Of a stretch of DNA of 64,000 nucleotides, positions 59,924 through 64,000 are shown piece after piece. Position 1 is the stretch's first letter. Each line of letters opens with the position of its first letter. The position numbers and the translations under genes are program-made. The notes beneath the pieces were generated by a model. It was not told the DNA's origin. It saw only the letters and a list, made by a program, of their open reading frames with translations, and did not search any database. The DNA is from Salirhabdus salicampi (GTDB lineage Bacteria; Bacillota; Bacilli; Bacillales; Alkalibacillaceae), in NCBI RefSeq assembly GCF_024259515.1, contig NZ_JANBWE010000005.1:1-64000 (forward strand). The letters run 5' to 3'.

Positions 59924-62278
59924 ATGCTTAGTTACAACCTTGGGAGTGGTGAAAATAGAAACTGGGTCATAGCTGAAACAGAGTTTAACTCAAGCTTATT
60001 AGGTAAGTGCGAAACCATTATGGCTTTAGGCAACGGTTATATGGGAGTTAGATCTTCAACGGAAGAATCATATGTAAAACAAACGCGTAATTTGTTCGTC
60101 GCCGGTACGTTTAATAGATTCGATCAGACGGAACCATCAGAATTGCCTAATACAGCAGATGTTACGGCACTGGAGATCAACCTAAACGGCGAACAGTTTT
60201 CATTGGATAAAGGTACAATACATCGTTATTACCGTTATTTACATTTAAAAACCGGAGAATTAGTGCGTGTTGTGGATTGGGAAAGTCCTAAGAAAGAACG
60301 GTTTGAGTTAACGTTTAGAAGATTTATTTCCCTTAAAAATTTACATTTAATAGGTATGAGAGTGGATATAAAACCTTTATCTGAAAAAGCGAATATACAA
60401 GTAACATCGGGCATTAATGGACAAATGACGAATTCTGGTGCCCAACATTTCCACGAAGGTGAGAAGCGAATTTTTGATAAAAAATTCCTACAACTGATTC
60501 AAACAACAACAGAAACGAATATCGATTTTGTAATTAATGCGACACATCGTTTAAAAATGAATCATGAAGAGATCGACCTTTCACCCCAAATGTCACTAGG
60601 AAGGAGAAGGGTAGATTTACAGTATAGCGCAACAGTTGCAAAAGATAAAACATATACAGTGGAAAAACTTTCCACTGTCCATACAAGCCGGGACAGTCAA
60701 ATAGATTCCCGTTCGTATGACCTGGAAGAACTTAGAAAATTATCTTTAGATGGTATACAAAAAGCACGTGCAGTAGGATATGAACAACTATTTGAGGAAA
60801 GTAAAAGTGAATGGTTAAAGTACTGGAACCAAGTGGATATTCAAATTAATAGTGAAAATGAAATTGATCAACTTGCTGTCCGATTTGCCTCGTATCATCT
60901 ATTAATCATGACCCCACATCATGATTCAAGGTTTGGAATTGGTGCGAAAGGACTAACGGGAGAAGGATATAAAGGTCATTCCTTTTGGGACTCTGAAATC
61001 TTTATTCTTCCGTACTTTCTCTATACGAAGCCAGAAATTGCCCGTTCGTTGCTGGAATATCGTTATCACACTATTGATGGAGCAAGAAAAAAGGCGAAAG
61101 ATAACGGCTACGATGGCGCGATGTATCCGTGGGAATCTGCTTTCACAGGAGAAGAAGAAACACCTTTATGGGCAGCGGTTAATATTTTAACAGGAAAAGC
61201 AACGAAAGTTTGGTCAGGGATTATTGAACAACATATTACCGCTGATATTGCTTTTGCGGTTTGGAATTATTACACCGCAACACAGGATGTTGACTTTATG
61301 AATAAGTACGGTAGTGAGATTTTGTTTGAAACAGCAACATTCTGGGCTAGCCGAGTTGAATGGGACGACGGAAAAGAACAGTATATCATTACAGATGTAG
61401 TTGGCCCTGATGAATATAAAGAGCATGTTGATAACAATGCCTTCACAAATTACTTAGCACATTGGACCATTCAAACAGCCATTAGACATTACGACGAATG
61501 TAAAACAAATCGAAAAAACGTATTTGAGCGCCTAAATGACAAATTATCATTAGAAGAGAAATATAAGAAATGGAAACAGGCTGTGGATCATATTTATTTA
61601 CCTGTACCTAGAGAATCAGACAACTTAATTCCGCAGGATGACACATATTTATCAAAGCCAATCATTGATATTACAAAGTATAAGACGGATTCAGCAGTAC
61701 AAACAATTTTGCAAGATTTCAGCCGAGAACAAGTGATAGATATGCAGGTTTCAAAGCAAGCAGACGTTGTAATGTTACTTTATCTACTAGGTGATCGTTT
61801 TTCAGATTACGTAAAAAAAGTAAATTTAGACTATTATGAATCAAGAACAATCCACGATTCTTCATTAAGCATGGCCGTTCACAGTATCGTTGCAGCAAAT
61901 GTAGGTGATGTGAAGGATGCCTATGAATATTTTACAAAGGCTTCTTTAATCGATCTTGGCGAAAACATGGAATCATCTGATGCTGGAGTCCATGCCGCAT
62001 CCTTAGGTGGAATATGGAAAGCAGTTGTGTTCGGTTTTGCTGGCATAAAGCTAACTAGTGAAGTACTAATGATTAAGCCCAATCTTCCAGAACAATGGAA
62101 TAGTATAACCATTCCAATTTACTGGAGAGGTGACCGATTAACCGTTGAACTTACTTTGAACTCGATCATGATAAGAAACGAAACCGGTAACAACCCAAGT
62201 TTACCGATAGAGTTCAATGGAACAAGGTTTAGTTTGCAAGATGTTATTGAACTTAGGAAAGTAGGGAAAGGTATATGA
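59924..62278 (+). CDS. ycjT: GH65 glycoside phosphorylase, YcjT-like
   Basis: An inverting alpha-glucoside phosphorylase giving beta-glucose-1-phosphate. The 784-residue protein has the N-terminal beta-sandwich with NGYMGVRSSTEES, the (alpha/alpha)6 barrel with GEGYKGHSFWDSEIF and YPWESAFTGEE, the catalytic acid Glu497 in VGPDEYKEHVDNNAFTN, and the phosphate-binding KQADVVML and GVHAASLGGIW. E. coli YcjT is a kojibiose phosphorylase; other GH65 members act on maltose, trehalose, nigerose or glucosylglycerol, and the acceptor cannot be fixed here. The 3' end overlaps the glycerate kinase by ATGA. Confidence 0.9.
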   Translation: MLSYNLGSGENRNWVIAETEFNSSLLGKCETIMALGNGYMGVRSSTEESYVKQTRNLFVAGTFNRFDQTEPSELPNTADVTALEINLNGEQFSLDKGTIHRYYRYLHLKTGELVRVVDWESPKKERFELTFRRFISLKNLHLIGMRVDIKPLSEKANIQVTSGINGQMTNSGAQHFHEGEKRIFDKKFLQLIQTTTETNIDFVINATHRLKMNHEEIDLSPQMSLGRRRVDLQYSATVAKDKTYTVEKLSTVHTSRDSQIDSRSYDLEELRKLSLDGIQKARAVGYEQLFEESKSEWLKYWNQVDIQINSENEIDQLAVRFASYHLLIMTPHHDSRFGIGAKGLTGEGYKGHSFWDSEIFILPYFLYTKPEIARSLLEYRYHTIDGARKKAKDNGYDGAMYPWESAFTGEEETPLWAAVNILTGKATKVWSGIIEQHITADIAFAVWNYYTATQDVDFMNKYGSEILFETATFWASRVEWDDGKEQYIITDVVGPDEYKEHVDNNAFTNYLAHWTIQTAIRHYDECKTNRKNVFERLNDKLSLEEKYKKWKQAVDHIYLPVPRESDNLIPQDDTYLSKPIIDITKYKTDSAVQTILQDFSREQVIDMQVSKQADVVMLLYLLGDRFSDYVKKVNLDYYESRTIHDSSLSMAVHSIVAANVGDVKDAYEYFTKASLIDLGENMESSDAGVHAASLGGIWKAVVFGFAGIKLTSEVLMIKPNLPEQWNSITIPIYWRGDRLTVELTLNSIMIRNETGNNPSLPIEFNGTRFSLQDVIELRKVGKGI

Positions 62279-63405
62279 AAATCGTAATAGCACCCGACTC
62301 ATTTAAAGAATGTATGTCGGCTCAAAAAGCATCAATAACGATGAAGGAAGCTGTACGTAAGGTCCTCCCAAACTCTGATGTTTCAATGCTCCCTGTTGCA
62401 GACGGTGGAGAAGGGACGTTAGAAGTTCTAACATATGCAACCAACGGTAAAATCTATGAAACAACTGTTACCGGTCCATTAGGGGAAGAGGTAACAGCAC
62501 GCTATTCTATTTTAGGGGATAAAAAAACTGCTGTTGTAGAAATGGCAGAGGCGAGTGGCTTACATTTAGTACCGCTTGAAAAGAGAAACCCGCTTTTAAC
62601 GACTACCTTTGGTACTGGTGAACTGATGAAGGCAGCGTTACAACATAATATCGAACATTTAATCGTGACAATTGGTGGAAGTTCGACAAACGATTGTGGT
62701 GTTGGCATGTTGCAAGCCATTGGCGCAAAGATTACTGATGATGAAGGAGTCGACATTACATTCGGTGGGGGATCACTCGATCAAGTTGCTCACATTGACT
62801 TAAGTCAAATTGATTCCAAAATGAATCAAGTTACTTTGTCTGTTGCTTGTGATGTCAATAATCCCTTAACTGGTGAAAATGGTGCAAGCTATGTTTTTGG
62901 ACCACAAAAAGGTGCTACCCCTGAAATGGTTGAGCTATTAGATCGCAATATATCCCACTTCTCTTTGGTTGTAAAAAAAGCTACAGGTATCGATATAGGC
63001 TATAAGCGTGGGTCTGGAGCAGCAGGTGGATTAGGTGCAGCACTTCTTATGTGTGGGGGAAAGCTTAAGCGCGGTATTGATTTAGTATTAGATGCACTAC
63101 AATTCGATGACCAGATTGTAGGAGCGAGCTACATTTTCACGGGTGAAGGGAGAATTGATAACCAGACACCTGATGGAAAAGTGATCGCAGGAATTGTACA
63201 GCGAGCATCAAAAATGAATATCCCTGTTATTGCTTTTGGGGGCTCGGTTGCAAGAGGATATGAGCCACTATATGAACAGGGGTTACTATCTGTACACAGC
63301 ATCACACAAGGACCATGTTCACTGGAACAAGCATTACAAAAAGGTAGAGATAATTTATCGCATACAGTTCAAAATGTTATGAGGGTAATAGCTGGAAATC
63401 CGTAA
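62275..63405 (+). CDS. glxK: Glycerate kinase (GlxK/GarK family)
   Basis: Phosphorylates glycerate to phosphoglycerate with ATP. The 376-residue type I kinase begins KIVIAPDSFKECMSA and has PVADGGEGT, TVTGPLGE, IGGSSTNDCGVGMLQAIGA, GSGAAGGLGAAL and TGEGRIDNQTPDGK, all of this family. It is translationally coupled to the GH65 gene and stands 55 bases before the GH13_18 gene. The E. coli ycj cluster, as I remember it, has no such gene; here it would consume glycerate set free by glucosylglycerate phosphorolysis (inference). Whether it makes 2- or 3-phosphoglycerate is unclear. Confidence 0.92.
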   Translation: MKIVIAPDSFKECMSAQKASITMKEAVRKVLPNSDVSMLPVADGGEGTLEVLTYATNGKIYETTVTGPLGEEVTARYSILGDKKTAVVEMAEASGLHLVPLEKRNPLLTTTFGTGELMKAALQHNIEHLIVTIGGSSTNDCGVGMLQAIGAKITDDEGVDITFGGGSLDQVAHIDLSQIDSKMNQVTLSVACDVNNPLTGENGASYVFGPQKGATPEMVELLDRNISHFSLVVKKATGIDIGYKRGSGAAGGLGAALLMCGGKLKRGIDLVLDALQFDDQIVGASYIFTGEGRIDNQTPDGKVIAGIVQRASKMNIPVIAFGGSVARGYEPLYEQGLLSVHSITQGPCSLEQALQKGRDNLSHTVQNVMRVIAGNP

Positions 63406-63460
63406 AAACAATTTATATGATGCATCAAAAAAATCTACCTATTTATTAGGAGGCTGGCAA

Positions 63461-64000
63461 ATGAATATTACGATGAGAAAGAGTATAGAAGATAAGCTTC
63501 AACTATTGTATGGAGATAGAAGTGAAGAAGTTTATAAAGGGATCGAAAAAGTAATAGAAAAATACGTTAACCGTAGTTCTTCTGAGAAACCATGGGTAAC
63601 AGAAAATGATGTGATGCTCATCACCTATGGAGACTCTATTAAAGAAACGGGGAAGGCTCCGTTGCAGACGCTGAGGGAATTTTTGGTGAAATATGCGAAT
63701 GATACATTAACAGCAGTTCATATTTTACCCTTCTATCCTTACACATCTGATGATGGGTTTTCAGTTACTGATTACCGTGAAATTAATCCTGACTTAGGTT
63801 CATGGGAGGACGTAAATGAATTAGCGGAACATTTCGATTTAATGTTCGATGCAGTCATTAATCATATATCTAAAAGTAGTGAATGGTTTCAAGGCTACTT
63901 GAACGGGGACCCTAAGTACAAGGACTATTTTATTGAAGCTGACCCTTCGCTCGATTATAGCCAAGTTACTAGACCACGGGCATTACCGTTACTGACACCT
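63461..64000 (+). CDS. ycjM: GH13_18 phosphorylase, YcjM-like (glucosylglycerate phosphorylase), partial
   Basis: A frame open from ATG 63461 to the window end (180 codons, 3' part missing), behind TAGGAGG. It reads ITYGDSI, HILPFYPYTSDDGFSVTDY, LMFDAVINHISKSSEWF and ends VTRPRALPLLTP. This is the N-terminal part of the GH13_18 sucrose-phosphorylase-like barrel. The last motif matches remembered E. coli YcjM, a glucosylglycerate phosphorylase, better than classical sucrose phosphorylase. The enzyme would yield alpha-glucose-1-phosphate and glycerate. The catalytic Asp and Glu lie beyond the window. Confidence 0.85.
   Translation, partial: MNITMRKSIEDKLQLLYGDRSEEVYKGIEKVIEKYVNRSSSEKPWVTENDVMLITYGDSIKETGKAPLQTLREFLVKYANDTLTAVHILPFYPYTSDDGFSVTDYREINPDLGSWEDVNELAEHFDLMFDAVINHISKSSEWFQGYLNGDPKYKDYFIEADPSLDYSQVTRPRALPLLTP

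Overview
The window is chromosomal DNA of a low-G+C Gram-positive bacterium of the family Bacillaceae. The evidence is AGGAGG-type ribosome binding sites throughout, frequent GTG and TTG starts, a perfect CIRCE before groES, guanine riboswitches, a glycine T-box, and a gene order that follows, from memory, the Bacillus subtilis segment thiL-tsaEB-rimI-tsaD-ydiF-rex-ydiKL-groESL, then yeaC-yeaD-yebA-guaA-pbuG-yebE-yebG, then yerABC-pcrB-pcrA-ligA-yerH-gatCAB-dgkB-rlmCD. I saw no insertion sequence, prophage or CRISPR array.

Layout. 1-190: end of a tRNA cluster (fMet, Asp). 237-3843: thiL and the tRNA-t6A genes with rimI in a tightly overlapping operon. 3950-4123: a cluster of DnaA boxes. 4161-9383: an ABC-F ATPase, rex, a multidrug-type exporter and ydiK/ydiL. 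9545-11750: heat-shock groESL. 11751-12687: a poorly coding stretch with hairpins and a possible broken small gene. 12688-14376: a choline dehydrogenase-like gene of unusual base composition. 14601-20169: an IclR regulator, sodium symporter, small membrane protein, pyroglutamyl peptidase and 5-oxoprolinase PxpBAC, which together would take up and hydrolyse pyroglutamate or pyroglutamyl peptides to glutamate. 20360-28179: MoxR/DUF58/transglutaminase genes, then guaA and pbuG, each behind its own guanine riboswitch. 28288-34748: tRNA-Ile, a small heat-shock protein, yebE/yebG, yerABC and a single-chain glycyl-tRNA synthetase under a T-box. 35148-50211: pcrB-pcrA-ligA-camS, a P5C dehydrogenase, a lipoprotein, gatCAB, dagK and rlmCD. 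50372-52731: two tiny membrane-protein genes and fhs.

The accessory locus at 52872-64000 is the most interesting part. It holds beta-phosphoglucomutase, a LacI regulator with several palindromic operators, two sugar ABC permeases, three genes resembling Escherichia coli ycjQ, ycjR and ycjS, a GH65 phosphorylase resembling ycjT, a glycerate kinase, and the start of a GH13_18 phosphorylase resembling ycjM that runs off the end. It looks like a Gram-positive version of the E. coli ycj glycoside pathway, in which the added glycerate kinase fits a glucosylglycerate phosphorylase releasing glycerate. No sugar-binding protein or ABC ATPase for this locus lies in the window.

Coordinates were worked out by hand. 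Start codons were chosen from ribosome binding sites and remembered family N-termini. Family assignments rest on recognisable motifs and not on a database search.
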